64,000 nt of DNA from Leptodontidium sp. MPI-SDFR-AT-0119 (GCA_020726505.1 JAHLEZ010000001.1:6262001-6326000), one strand, 5' to 3'; shown: positions 24,211 through 34,900, counted from the first letter of the stretch. The notes: generated by a model from the letters alone, not told the origin. Numbers and translations are program-made.

Positions 24211-24954
24211 TCAATCCATGCGTCCTTCTTTCCTCCCAAAACTCGTCCATCGTCTCAACAATCCCCTCCCCCTCCCAGGCCCAGACACGCCCCCAACTTT
24301 ACTCTGACAACAATCCTTCTCCTCTGGCAGAACAAGTCTATACCTCCTCACACTCCCACAATCGCTCTCTGCGTCGTCGTCGCAGTGGAATTTCGTGCGG
24401 CGGCTGCTCTGCGGGAGGATGCAGTCGGGGAGGAGCTTGATGAAGAAGCCTCGTACACCCTTGGACGCGGCGTCGATGGCGGCGTATTCGAGGCGGCGGG
24501 TGGAGTCCGAGGTCCAGTATTGGATTGTGGGTGGTGGGGGGTGGGGGATAGTTGTGGGTTGGTTGGAGGAAGGGGTGCTGGTTGTATTTGGGGGAGAGGC
24601 GTCTGTTAGGGCAGGGAATTGAAAGAATTGATAGGGCTGTTGTTGTTGAGTTTGGTGGTTGGTGTAGGGTGTTGTGTGCCGGGAGGGTAGGGTTGGTCTT
24701 GATCCTGGGTTTGAGGTTCGTAGTTGTGCTGTTGTTGAGGAACGGGAGGTACGCTTGGTAGAGGGCCGGGCGGTTGATGAGGAGGATGAGGAGTTTGTTG
24801 TTCGGCGTTTTGGACGGGCGGATGTTGGGTTTGTTGAGGGGGAGGAAAGACGTTTTACTGAAGAGGAAGTGGATGTTCGTCTAGAATGGGAGGCGGATGT
24901 GGGTGATTGTGGTGAGGAATGTGTTTCTGAGTATCCTGAATCTTGACGGTCCAT
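24211..24954 (-). CDS. Conserved filamentous-fungal protein of unknown function
   Basis: The protein is 247 residues. I chose the ATG at 24954 because MDRQDSGYSE is the usual start of this group; an open frame extends upstream to 25215. The N-terminal two thirds is Ser/Thr/Pro/Gln-rich and likely disordered, with basic patches. The conserved part is near the C-terminus: YWTSDSTRRLEYAAIDAAS, then GVRGFFIKLLPDC and a SVRRYRLVL block. This pattern recurs in many Pezizomycotina proteins with no known role. No introns are needed. The basic, disordered character suggests a regulatory or nucleic-acid-associated role, which is inference only. Confidence 0.7.
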   Translation of the reverse strand: MDRQDSGYSETHSSPQSPTSASHSRRTSTSSSVKRLSSPSTNPTSARPKRRTTNSSSSSSTARPSTKRTSRSSTTAQLRTSNPGSRPTLPSRHTTPYTNHQTQQQQPYQFFQFPALTDASPPNTTSTPSSNQPTTIPHPPPPTIQYWTSDSTRRLEYAAIDAASKGVRGFFIKLLPDCILPQSSRRTKFHCDDDAESDCGSVRRYRLVLPEEKDCCQSKVGGVSGPGRGRGLLRRWTSFGRKEGRMD

Positions 24955-25481
24955 TTTTATGGCTGTGAGTTTCGGTGAGGGGAGAGGTTGTGTATGTGTA
25001 GTTGTCGAGAGAGGGAGAGATGTCAAGACGGAGGATTGGTGTTGAGGGAATGGGAGTTGTCGAAGTTCCATGTTTGAGAGATGAGCATGTGCGGAGTGGA
25101 AAGTTGCTGCGTCTGACGTGGCTGAGAGACTGGATAGGGATCGGTTATACCAGTGAGTGTTTATTGGGTTGAGATGGTGTTTTGGTACTTGAGATGCGGT
25201 GACTGGGGTGACCATTTTGTGTGAGGATACAGCAGCAGCTGGACGTTATAACGAGTTTCTAGTTGATATTTGACTGCTGACTGTCTTTGTGTTTCCAGGA
25301 CCTGAGAGTATTTGTCTCTTGAAAACATCCTTTGAGTAAGTGGTGTTTCATGAGAACAAATCGTTAATCCATTCGATTTGGGAAATGTCTTTGTCGGTGA
25401 AGAAGAAGTGTCGTTGTGCGTTGTCAAGAGGACGGCGGCGGTGGGGCACGAGGTTATCGCTATTCAATCACTAATGTCCCG

Positions 25482-25512
25482 TTATACCTTTTTAGGCTTA
25501 GCGACACGCGAG
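25482..25512 (+). repeat. Short dispersed repeat, inverted partner of 15749-15781
   Basis: The core TATACCTTTTTAGGCTTAGCG is shared with the complement of 15749-15781. It sits about 20 bp upstream of the repeat at 25530, so the two may be parts of one degraded element. Confidence 0.5.
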
Positions 25513-25529
25513 GGTGCTTTGGCAGCTAA

Positions 25530-25591
25530 GGGGCTCGTTACAGGTAGCCTTACAGGGCCTTCAGGAGGGTGTTGTCATTGGCAGCTAAGGG
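25530..25591 (+). repeat. Dispersed repeat copy 2 (direct copy of 22864-22925)
   Basis: This is flanked on both sides by the same 12-13 bp, TTGGCAGCTAAGG (25520-25532 and about 25578-25590). The unit therefore looks like a segment between short direct repeats. Confidence 0.6.
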
Positions 25592-25814
25592 ATACTGTAG
25601 CAGCCCCACAGTCGCGTCCATGCCAGCTTCTACAGTGCTGCACTGCAGCCCATTCGCGTCACCCTTGCCCATTTCAACTTGCTACAGGACCGAGGTGTTT
25701 TACATGACAGTAAACCCCCAATTCGCCCACACCACACTACCTACTCTCGTGATGATGGTCTAGCAGTACTCACTCATTACTCCTACACATCTGCCCTGTT
25801 CCTAGGTTTCTACC

Positions 25815-26510
25815 ATGTCGATTCCATCCAGCTCACTCCACACCGCGAACAACGATTCCAGCATGACTCCCCGAGAGCTTACCTTGATCGTTGCTGCAAC
25901 AAACAATATGGGAATTGGACGAGCAGGGACCCTCCCCTGGACTGGACTAAAGAAAGAGATGGCGTATTTTGCGCGCGTCACAAAGCGTGCGAGTCCTGGT
26001 GTAAGCCATTCACCTCCTCGATTTCTCGCACTGCTTCTAACTGATCTCTAGAACGCCAATACAGTTATTATGGGCCGCAAGACCTGGGAAAGCATACCGC
26101 CACGATTTCGACCATTGAAAGACCGGACCAATGTCGTCATAACTCGCGGAGACCCTCAGACAGTAGCTGCAGGACAGAAGATTGTAGCCAACTCCATAGA
26201 TCAAGCCATAGAATCTGCGGGAACACAAGCAGGAAGTTCACAGTCAAAGCTGTTTGTCATCGGCGGGGCACAAATATACAAGGCATCTTTGGAAAGCAAA
26301 GATGCGAAGCGCATCTTGTTGACACGAGTGTTGGGTGACTTCGAATGCGATACTTTCTTTCCAGTTGCTTTGGGTGAGAATGGGACGGCAAGTGGTTGGC
26401 AACGCAAGAGCAAGGAGGACCTGGATCTTTGGACTGGAGAGACAGTACCAGAGGGCATACAAGAAGAGAATGGCACTAAGTATATTTTCGAAATGTGGGA
26501 GAGAATTTGA
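25815..26510 (+). CDS. DFR1: Dihydrofolate reductase
   Basis: The enzyme reduces dihydrofolate to tetrahydrofolate with NADPH for thymidylate, purine and methionine synthesis. The 214-residue protein has TLIVAATNNMGIGRAGTLPW, the substrate-side LKKEMAYF, the cofactor loop VIMGRKTWESIPPRFRPL, NVVITRGDP and the FVIGGAQIYKASL block. All are diagnostic of fungal DHFR. Exon 1 is 25815-26000 (GTAAGC donor) and exon 2 is 26052-26510, joined in phase 0. The start at 25815 gives a 16-residue leader before the in-frame ATG at 25863, so the shorter form (from MTPRELTLIVAATNN) is also possible. Nothing suggests inactivity. Confidence 0.95.
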
Positions 26511-26834
26511 ATCCACGACCTGGCGAAAAACAGGATACACTGCAAGCCGAACAATGGATGGTTTTCAAAGAACTATCTTCGGATGAGCGGGTGTGATCAT
26601 CTAGTACCATGATTTCATTGGCTTTACTTTAGAGAAGCTTAATGTGCAGATTTGTGGCTGATTGCAAATCTCCATGGTCAGGGTACGAACGATCATATCA
26701 TGCAACGCTGTATGGTCTGTAGCAAGCTGAGATTTGCGAACAGTCGCTTTTGATCTGCCACAGCGTGGCTTTCTATGTCTCTAGTCATACATTGTCCTCT
26801 GTAATATACAGTTCCATCCCTCCACGGCAAACTG
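26511..26834. other. Convergent 3' intergenic
   Basis: This is the space between the ends of DFR1 (plus) and CBP3 (minus). It contains no gene. Confidence 0.6.
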
Positions 26835-27929
26835 TTATACCTGTTTTCCGCCTGGTAAATCTTTCCCAGATGCTTTCTCAAACGGCAGGTCCATCATTTT
26901 GCTCCTCTGGCGAACAATAACACTTTCTACCTCGGGACTGCCAAATTCCAATGTCGCCTGACTGATCCTCTCGTCGGGTAGAGTATCAAGTCCCTTCAAT
27001 GCCCTTCGCATGTAGCTGACAATCTGTCCCAACACCTTGATATCGACATCTTCACTTGCCTTGAAAACATTCCTCCAAATAGCTGCAGCCAACACAGCAT
27101 CTCCCTTTACAAGCCCTTCATCGTATGCCGCGAGTAAGCCTCTCCATTGAATAAAAAGATCCTTCAGGTATTTGCTCCGCGTCCCTGAGGCATGCATATT
27201 GTGGTATATCGTCATGCGATTCTCTGCGTCGTGGAAGAAGTGGTCAAGAAGATGCTGTTGCCAGGGCTTTTCTGATTGTGCTGGGAAGCATCGAAGTCTC
27301 ACTGCGAGAAGATACATGTGCAGCATAGTGACCTGCGACCAGGTACTAAAGGTAGGCTTCAAGCCTGCCTCTGTACAAGCTATTAGCTTCTGCGGCATTC
27401 TCATGGATTTGTGTGTGAGGACTTGCCTGACAGCCACCAACCCTCGCCAGTGCCCAAGTCCTCTCCATCTTCAGTTTTCGGCGTCTCCTCCTCAGAATCC
27501 GGAACTTGTGCAATCGAATAATCTGCCTGTCGTGCGCATTGTTTGTATAAAAGTTCCGTAGCCCCATACGCTGTATAAGTCTCCGTCGCCTTGGCCGTGA
27601 CCTTTTGCAATCCTGCGGCAGCTTTCATACTAGCATGTGTAGGGGACTTTGTTATCTTCGATTCTCCTTCAGCGCGAACAGGCGTGGCTTGGGGGACCGA
27701 TGGAGATGGCGGGACATTAGGTGGGAGCGGCTCAACATATCGGCTGGAGGTGGTTGTGAATGTGCGTTGGGAAGCAGCTGCAAAATTCGATCTCTGACAC
27801 TGTTGTTTTGGTTATTCGGAGGCTCGACTTCATTTGCAGCGGAGTGTGTTTTCTGCTTTGTGCCTCCGAAATTGAACGTACCTGTCTTCGGATAGCCCGA
27901 AGGCATGTGGAGCATGACCTAGAAGCCAT
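26835..27929 (-). CDS. CBP3: Ubiquinol-cytochrome c chaperone CBP3
   Basis: Cbp3 acts with Cbp6 at the mitochondrial ribosome to help make and hand over cytochrome b for complex III. The 316-residue product starts with a basic, Ser/Arg-rich mitochondrial presequence. It then has the chaperone domain: LKPTFSTWSQVTMLHMYLLA, LLDHFFHDAENRMTIYHNMH and KDLFIQWRGLLAAYDEGLVK. Three exons join in frame: 27929-27882, 27793-27427 and 27370-26835. The first intron is GT-AG (27794-27881). The second (27371-27426) begins GCAAGT, the standard form of a GC-AG intron, and its use is needed to read WWLSEAGLKPTF. The gene converges with DFR1. Confidence 0.9.
27371..27426 (-). other. Intron with a GC 5' splice site (GC-AG)
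   Basis: On the minus strand the junction reads CAG followed by GCAAGT, and the acceptor is TACAG. The join gives the conserved CBP3 sequence across the boundary. GCAAGT is the classic donor of the minor GC-AG class that the normal spliceosome removes. Confidence 0.75.
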
Positions 27930-28321
27930 TGTATGTTCCTTGACTTAGCGTAATAGTAATGGTCCTGGAGAGCTTTGGTATTTCTGATTCAGCTTCTGTG
28001 TCTGGAACGAAGTACGGATTAGTACAGGATGCGGAAGCTTTATTCTTGATTCGTAGATAGATGATGATATCTTGCCAGGGGTCTAGTAGCGCCGGAGAAA
28101 CATTGTTCAACCCCGATAAATGTTGCTTTCCTGACTGACCTTCTCCCTCTCCTCTCCCGAAGGAATTCATTCGTTGAGAAGAGTCAAAACGAGCCAAAGT
28201 TCAAGGCATTTAACCCCCCGAGTTTTGATTTTACTCCATTCTATTCCATTTTCAAATCCCCCTTACAACTTGCAAGTACTAAACTACGATTTCTGCAAGC
28301 CACAGTCTACCTACAGTCAAG
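27930..28321. other. Intergenic between CBP3 and the methyltransferase
   Basis: This should hold the CBP3 promoter and the 3' end of the methyltransferase transcript. I see no gene. Confidence 0.5.
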
Positions 28322-29325
28322 TCAAACTGCAATCTCTCTTTCGTCGCCCCTTTTCCACCCCCTACCAATCCAAGCCTTCATCCCAATCCTCACCCCGCCA
28401 TCGAATTCTTCGAACGTTCTAAGCTTCTGCACCTCCTCCTTGAACACAATCTTCACCCGAGCCAGCTCTTCATCGCTGTAGCCGGAGAAGAACATTTGTT
28501 TTGCAAGCATCATGTTATCAACCAACTCTTCCAGGCTCGATGCCATTGTGTAAGTTACACACGGCTTGACTTCAATATTGTTCCCAAATCCGCCGTCTTC
28601 GAGTTGTGTGGCTAGCCATGAGCCTCGTAAAACTTCAGGTTCCAGAGCCATGAGAGTTTGGGGCTCCTCGTTGGGTCGGATGGCTAGTCCAGCTTTATAG
28701 AATGCAGTCAACCAGACACGATCTGAACACTGGTCAGCGCATGCAATCTCGTTAGTCTCGTGCTGTCATGCCTGCCCAGGTTGACACCGATGCAACACCT
28801 CCTGGCTTCAGTACACGGAATATCTCGCTTGTTACTTGTGAACTGGAGTTGGTGTCGCCTGGGACTGGCAGTCCAAGATTGGTGAAGACGTGGGTAAACG
28901 TGTTATCCTTTAAACCAGAGAGGTTGCGTGCATCCAATGTATCGGTGTCCATGTTGCTCCAGTGTTCGGTAGAGATCCGCTGCGTGACCTCGTCAATCAT
29001 TGCCGGAGAGATATCTGTCGCCAAGATTCTGGCATCTGGGTGTTGCATCTTGATCTGCTCGCTCACAATTCCGGGACCACAAGCATTGTCCAGAATGTAC
29101 GATGCATGTGTAATTGGAGGTGATGATGAGGATACCATCACTGTTGCGATTAAACGAGTGCAGTTGCCAGACCTAAGTGTGTGTTGTTAGCTCTGCGTCT
29201 AGCAAATGCGATATCGAGGACCCGAACGAATATTCGCGGAGCAAGAGAGTCACTCTTCGTCTTTGAGGTTGTGTGTCTTACATCCGCTCGTACATCGAGC
29301 TGTATGTTTGTGGTTTGAAAGACAT
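28322..29325 (-). CDS. Class I SAM-dependent methyltransferase
   Basis: This is a Rossmann-fold methyltransferase of 281 residues; the substrate is unknown. Motif I is YILDNACGPGIV, followed by the acidic strand ILATDISPAMID, the NTFTHVFTNLGL strand and the LKPGGVASVSTW post-motif, all typical of the Methyltransf_11/25 group. Three exons total exactly 846 nt: 29325-29282, 29172-28772 and 28722-28322. The first intron is GTAAGA..TTAG. The second (28723-28771) appears to use a GC donor, because the nearest GT donors would remove the conserved strand. The start MSFKPQTYSSMYER is the usual opening for this subfamily. No biosynthetic core gene lies beside it, so it need not belong to a metabolite cluster. 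Confidence 0.85.
28723..28771 (-). other. Probable GC-AG intron
   Basis: On the minus strand the exon ends GGGCAG and the intron begins GCATGA and ends TTCAG (49 nt). With this junction the three exons sum to a multiple of three and keep the methyltransferase fold. The donor is weaker than the CBP3 case. Confidence 0.5.
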
Positions 29326-31191
29326 AGCTTGGGATAGCTTTCGAAGTTGGAAGATATTAGCGAGTTTTGGGTACATGAAAATTGCTTGAAGGTGTTATGA
29401 TGTATGTTTCTTCGTGTCTTATGGTTGGGTTCTTCCTGTATATATAGGAGCTGGATCTGCGAAGTCCTGTTCTTCATTCCGGCGACTGGATGTACTCATT
29501 CGGTTAGCGCCCATCTCGGAGACTTTAGCTTGAGCTGAAGTCTCCGACAGTAGCTAGTGCCGAGATCATTGGCTAGAAAGTTTCTACATGCTGTGCAATC
29601 CATATTTAAAATGAATACAAGTGATCAAAAAGTCTCCAGCGAAGTCTCCGTGATGACTTTTTCCCTCACCGATTGAATATTCGGGTTCTTGCACGTGACC
29701 TTCGCTCCCGGGTTGAATGTGTGGTTTCTGCGGAGAGTTGTTCTCAGTTATCAGGCCATGGTTATGGGCAGATAATATAACTGTGGTGGATCGTGGCAGC
29801 AAATTATTCTATGGGGCGCAGGTATCATTTCCCCTCCAGCACAGTTATTTGTTGCCATTCAAGTCAAACGACCACATGCTATTAAGTACCACGCTAACCA
29901 AAGCAAAAAAACAACCATACTAACTTGGCACTTGAATGCATTCTATTTCACAAAAGAAAATTTCTACCGCTATGAATGAGAACGGATAAAGAGGTAGGTA
30001 AATAAATAAATGCCGTGCTAAGAGAGTGTGACACTGATCCCTGCGGATCTTGCCTTACAGTTACAGAAGAAGAAGAAAAAGAAGATGACATAAAACGTAT
30101 ATAATTCAAATCAAGCCAACTTGTACATTCGAACGGACCTCCTTCATTCACATGCTTCACCACTTGTTTGGTCTAAAATGATCCCCGGGAACAACCGAAG
30201 CCTGAACCGCTGTATCTATTGTATTTATAGTTGTGGTCGTGATTGTATTACCCAATCAGATAAGAGCTTCCACATTATTCATTACATGCCACCTAACCGA
30301 GCTTTACCGAGAGTAATTAGCCCCATGGCGCTCCCCCTTTGTATATAGAGCTCTTCCCTCCTTACCTTCTTCCTACCTAGTTGTAGATTCTAAGAGACTC
30401 TTGTTATCTTCATATATTGTGTATTGATATGTGAGGCCGCTGTCACACGTGATTGCTGTCTTTACAGAGCAAGCGTCACAGAAGGTCGTTAGAATTTTCT
30501 TGGGATGATCTACTTAAAACTGGCTTCTCAAATATATAGCTTGGTTTTTGATGAGATATCGAGCAAATCTAAAGCAAGTTTATGATGGGGACTCGGCCGT
30601 TGTTGTTATTGTTTTGAAGAGTTAAGCGAACTTGACCAAAGGTGGGGGAGGGGTGGTGGATTATAAGCATATTTAGAGTTCATTCATGCGGCACCTAATC
30701 CCAAGCTGCTGAGTAGCAAAAAGAGTTTGAATCTTGTTCTTTTCAAGAAACAATAAATACTTCGTTTCTAAAGATTCAGCTCAAAGTTAGGATGCATATA
30801 ATAATAGAGGGTGTCTGCTAGTATCGTACCAATAGCACATCACGCTAAAAGACCCCAACGCGACAATAAATGGCAGTATATGAAGTTCAACCAGGGATTA
30901 GTATAGAGCGTTTATATTGCTCAAGATGTATCCTGCGAGTGATAAGGCTAAAAGAAAATACAGATAGATCATTGAGGCTGCAGAACCCCTGTCAAAGCAA
31001 GCGGCCGCTGTCGGCGCCGAAGCGACGTCATGCATCCCGAGATTCGAGAATCAAAATACAAATTCGCCTCTAAGAGTTCAAAGACCCAAATAAAGCGCCT
31101 CTCAATATCCACGCCTCGAACCGTGAGCGCGAATTTAAGATTGTTCCCTTCGAATTACCTACTTGGTTTCCACGAGCAAATCCAATTCAGC
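29326..31191. other. Gene-free 1.9 kb
   Basis: No frame on either strand has recognisable protein features. The stretch contains the promoter of JAC1 on its right side and the methyltransferase promoter on its left. A NotI-type GCGGCCGC lies near 31001. Confidence 0.5.
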
Positions 31192-31959
31192 ATGCGCTTA
31201 ACACTCTCGATCCGGCGACAGCTCGCGCGTTCTATACCCCCCCATCGCAACTTCACGACAGCTCTCCCTAGAACCACACGGCTCCCAATTCAGATATGCC
31301 TCGCGTGCAGAAACAAAATATATACATCTAGCATACACACACAACCTCAGCGACGCTGGCAAACGTCCTCCGCCACATCCCCCCGACTCAACGCCGATGA
31401 CGCGATTAAATCCAACCCAATCCCCCAAACCTACTACGAATTCTTTCCTAAAACCCTCCCATCAGGCCCACCTCCAACCGGACCATTCCACATAGACACA
31501 CGAGAACTGCGAAGGGAATTCTTACAATTACAAGCGGTGGCGCATCCAGACCGACATCCGCAGAATCTCAAGACGCGCGCGGAAGCTACATCAGCACGGA
31601 TCAACGAGGCGTACAAGACGCTGCAGAATCCGCTGACGAGAGCGCAGTATCTGTTAGGATTGAGGGGGATTGATGTTGCGGAAGACGAGACTGCTAAGGT
31701 GGATGATCCGGAGCTGTTGATGGAAGTTTTGGATGCGAGGGAGGAGATTGAGAATGCAAGGGAGGAGGAGGAGTTAGATGAGATGAAGAGGGTTAATGAT
31801 GAGAGGATTGGGGTTAGTGAGGGGGTGCTGGATAGGGCGTTTAAAGAGGACGATCTTGTCGGTGCGAAGGAGGAAGCGGTTCGATTGAGGTATTGGGTCA
31901 ATATCAAGGAGAGCTTGGATGCGTGGGAGAGGGGGAAGCTGGTTGTGCTTGTGCATTAA
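31192..31959 (+). CDS. JAC1: Mitochondrial J-type co-chaperone Jac1 (HscB)
   Basis: Jac1 delivers the Isu scaffold to the Hsp70 Ssq1 for iron-sulphur cluster transfer in the mitochondrial matrix. The 255-residue protein begins with a long Arg/Ser/Thr-rich presequence without acidic residues. It then has TYYEFFPKTLP, the J-domain helix HIDTRELRREFLQLQ and the diagnostic HPD in QAVAHPDRHPQN, followed by the INEAYKTLQNPLTRAQYLL block. The acidic C-terminal helical domain (DDPELLMEVLDAREEIENA) is the Isu-binding part of HscB. It is a single exon. The ATG at 31192 was chosen as the first that yields a presequence; an upstream open extension to 31030 exists. Confidence 0.92.
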   Translation: MRLTLSIRRQLARSIPPHRNFTTALPRTTRLPIQICLACRNKIYTSSIHTQPQRRWQTSSATSPRLNADDAIKSNPIPQTYYEFFPKTLPSGPPPTGPFHIDTRELRREFLQLQAVAHPDRHPQNLKTRAEATSARINEAYKTLQNPLTRAQYLLGLRGIDVAEDETAKVDDPELLMEVLDAREEIENAREEEELDEMKRVNDERIGVSEGVLDRAFKEDDLVGAKEEAVRLRYWVNIKESLDAWERGKLVVLVH

Positions 31960-32444
31960 ATTTTCCTTTGATGGGCTGGTTTTGAGGCTTTGAGGGGATG
32001 GAAGAGGGTCACGTTATAGATGGACAGATGGAATATTGGCTGCATTGGAAGGCGTACTTGTATACATAGTGCTACTTGATTTACAGATACCTAACTTCTT
32101 GAACAATTCAAAGGAAGCTGTCTCCGAGCCTGCCTTCTTGTATAGATAGATACATCTATATCTCTGACACCGCCAAATTTCTTAGCCGTAGAAGTGTTGC
32201 CGTATCTTTTAGATACGAGCCAATAACCAGCGAGCAGTGCAACCAGGATGATGAGATTGGGCGCTTTTCAATGTCACAATTCACTCAATTCGCTGTAACA
32301 CAGGCTAGAAGTTATATTGTTTCTAGTCAAGTAGCTTGTCGATGAACACCAATTGGCTTCCAACCCATTCCCAGTAAGTGTAAGATGTTAAGGTCAGAGC
32401 TCCATGGTTAAAACGCAAATAAGTTCTATATCATGAGTACGGTC
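31960..32444. other. Convergent intergenic
   Basis: This is the space between the JAC1 stop and the end of the minus-strand HTH gene. It contains no gene. Confidence 0.5.
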
Positions 32445-33044
32445 TTAATTTGGATATATTACTGGGACTTCACCAGCCGAACTACTTCCAGCTTCCATTA
32501 CCACAGGTGATGCATACGGACTCACATAAGCCGATCTAGACATCACCGGCCCTCTAGACATGCTTGTATATGCTGTATCATCCACCCTCTCAGGCGTAGG
32601 CAAAGGCATAATCCTCCCATCGGGATGCGTAGAAACCAACTTCGCCTTCTTATAGAACTTGTTCGTCTTCTTATGCGGAATACCCTTCACCTTCATCACC
32701 CTACTAATCGTACTCAAGCTATAGCTCACGCCAAACTCCTCCAGTAGCTTATCCGCCACGGCCTTCTGATTCACGCCGGGGTTGGCCTCAACGAACGTCC
32801 GGATCGTGTTCGTGATGGCTTCCTCGTCTTAATTCTTGAGGTACTTCGGTCCAGATCGCTTGCGCTCGTCGATGCTGGTCCGCTGGAATCGGAGCAGGCG
32901 TCTGCGGATTCGACATATGGTTACATAAGAGGTAGAGTAGATGATTGCGATCGCTGCCATGTCTGGTGTTTTGTTTTGGTCATGCGCGATTTGGATTGCG
33001 GTTTCGATGGCCGCCACAGTGGGTTTGGGGAGGGTTTTCGCCAT
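32445..33044 (-). pseudogene. Tc1/mariner-type HTH protein, one in-frame TAA
   Basis: From ATG 33044 the frame encodes an N-terminal psq-like HTH (AIQIAHDQNKTPDMAAIAIIY, then VTICRIRRRLLRFQR). After TAA 32831-32829 the same frame continues with a second HTH like that of Tc1 transposases (GVNQKAVADKLLEEFGVSYS, LSTISRVMKVKGIPHKK) and a Ser/Pro-rich tail. The DDE catalytic domain of a transposase is absent, so it is either a transposase fragment or a DNA-binding protein derived from one. The TAA follows AAT and precedes GAC GAG GAA; a CAA there is the simplest ancestral codon. It is otherwise intact over 200 codons, so the inactivation looks recent. Confidence 0.65.
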
Positions 33045-33522
33045 GATCTGTAATTGTTAGAGGATATCTTATTATACCATTTGTTACCTGCCGTCTCTGG
33101 GATGAACTCACGAATGCTAGCCTACCAGGCTAACGAGGCTAAGGATAAAACTGAATCTGAATATAAGATGTCGGACGTTTGGATGCGAGAAGTGGAGTTG
33201 CAGGGGGCAAGAGGCGGAATTGGATCCGTGCAGGGATGTTCGAAGCAAAATGACGACTGGAACGATCGTGCTGTGAAGTTTATTCAGATCTCCCATCTCC
33301 AGCCGATACGATTTAAAAATCCCCGAGTCATATCAGCAGATTAATAAACAACACACTCAGGAATCCCTAAACCCATTCAAAACGGTCTTTTATACGAACA
33401 CAATTCATGGAATAATGGCCCTAGAAGGAGAGGAAAGGGTAAACTCACACCAGATACCCACGCAATACGCGTACAATGCTATACCTAGATCACTTCATTA
33501 GTAATTGTCTTTCTTAGTAGTC
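33045..33522. other. Intergenic between two relics
   Basis: A 96-codon frame at 33054-33344 shows no protein family features. Nothing else is seen. Confidence 0.4.
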
Positions 33523-34450
33523 TTAAACGTAATAGAATGAAGGATACCCGGTAATACAAGATAAGATGAAGTATAACTGGAGCTCGACATTTACATACCC
33601 TATTGACTGAGTCGAGATGGTCAACATCAGTTGAAACAAGAGCCCGAAGTCTTGTTTATAGAAGGCAATCTGAGCCAGAATAATGTCTGTTACATAAGTA
33701 GCACTAAAGCTAACGCTTGCTATCACGACGATGATCGAATGTTCCTTGATATTAAATGGCCCTGGGCTAAGAGACCACTGCAAACCAAAAGTATTAAACT
33801 GACGGCTTAGTATGACTTCTGCCCAACTGTTTACGCAAAAGAAGGTCAGCAAAATCCTCAGAAATGAAGGAAAAAGTAGCTCAAATAACTCTAGATGTGC
33901 ACTAACTTACGAGCGAGGGGGCCAAGCTACGATCTATGCAACTAAAGCACCGAGGCCGATAAAAGGTACGCGTAAAGAGAAAAGGGTGTTCATGCTTGCT
34001 CCGACGAACACTAAGGTCATTCCAAGAGTCCAGGCACGGATTGTATTGCAAGGGACATCTTTATCGTAGTTGTGCACTATAGCTCGTACCTCGGGATAAG
34101 GCGAGTCTTCTTCTTCCTTGGCAATAAATATCTCGTCGTTAATAGAAGCTTTGTCTAGTATTTTCAACTCTCTTCTGTCCTCGGGGTAGTTGGGATCTAC
34201 TCAGTTAGTAAATCTCCGCATATTCGAGGCGGATTTGGGTATACCCTACAGAGACAGACGCTGCCTAAGATCCGTAACAGGATCTGGTCGTTTTGCATCA
34301 TTCTCTAATGTTACATCTACTTCGTGTGTGCTGACGTCAAAGTCCACTATCTTGAAATTCTAGTCCTTCTCGTCGTCGATCTCGGTATATTTTCGTGGCC
34401 TTGGAGCAGCCGTTCCGGACGACGACCTGGAAACACGGAGAACGATCAAC
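33523..34450 (-). pseudogene. OPT-family oligopeptide transporter relic (N-terminal part)
   Basis: The minus strand gives the start of a fungal oligopeptide transporter in order: an acidic head with VDFDVSTHEVDVTLENDAKR, then DSPYPEVRAIVHNYDKDVPC, the first membrane helix after NTIRAWTLGM, and NTFGLQWSLSPGPFNIKEH followed by VTDIILAQIAFYKQDFG. In-frame TAG codons occur at 34362-34360, 34248-34246 and 33936-33934. The family suggests Gln at these sites, so C-to-T changes of CAG would explain all three. The remaining ten or so membrane helices of an OPT protein are missing. It is a dead, truncated copy. Confidence 0.75.
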
Positions 34451-34900
34451 GGCCTAGGGAGCCATATCATTGAAGCATGGACGATATATAGGATAAGCTG
34501 GTTGCGGTTGCGAGTGAGCACCCCAGTCGTCTACTAGGTCTAGGCAATGTGGCGTTCACGGAACGACATGTCTCTGACTTACGTGAAGCAGGACAGTGTG
34601 GGGGAGGGGAAGGTTGAGCATTCTACTAAACCCTTGGCTCCACCGATACAAAAAATAGAAAGCACGCAAAATCTCAAATTAGACGCAAAAGGTACGAGTA
34701 TGGAGAGACCATCGGTGACGGTTTTGGAAAGATCGCCGATTTCGGCACCAAGTATGCAAGCCGGGAATAAATCGCATATCCGAGCAGGATACATAAGACC
34801 CAAGTCTCCCCCTCGCTTTGGTTTCGTTTTCCGGAACTTAAACAAAACAAGCCGAAAACAAAACAAAACAAACCAACAAAGAGAGCCGAGCTTCCTTATA
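34451..34900. other. Upstream region of the MFS gene
   Basis: This contains an open frame (from 34547) in phase with the MFS gene, but its composition is not transporter-like and the region is better read as 5' leader and promoter. The A-rich tract before 34901 (AACAAAACAAAACAAACC) fits a fungal leader. Confidence 0.5.

Larger units (their letters stand above)
24955..25814. other. Divergent promoter region carrying short repeats
   Basis: This region lies between the minus-strand conserved gene and plus-strand DFR1 and contains the repeat fragments listed separately. No further gene is seen. Confidence 0.5.

Noticed and set aside
23431..24609. Several long plus-strand frames of about 165-207 codons
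   Set aside because: Composition is low-complexity Ser/Pro/Leu from pyrimidine tracts, with no family features; part is antisense to the gene at 24211-24954.
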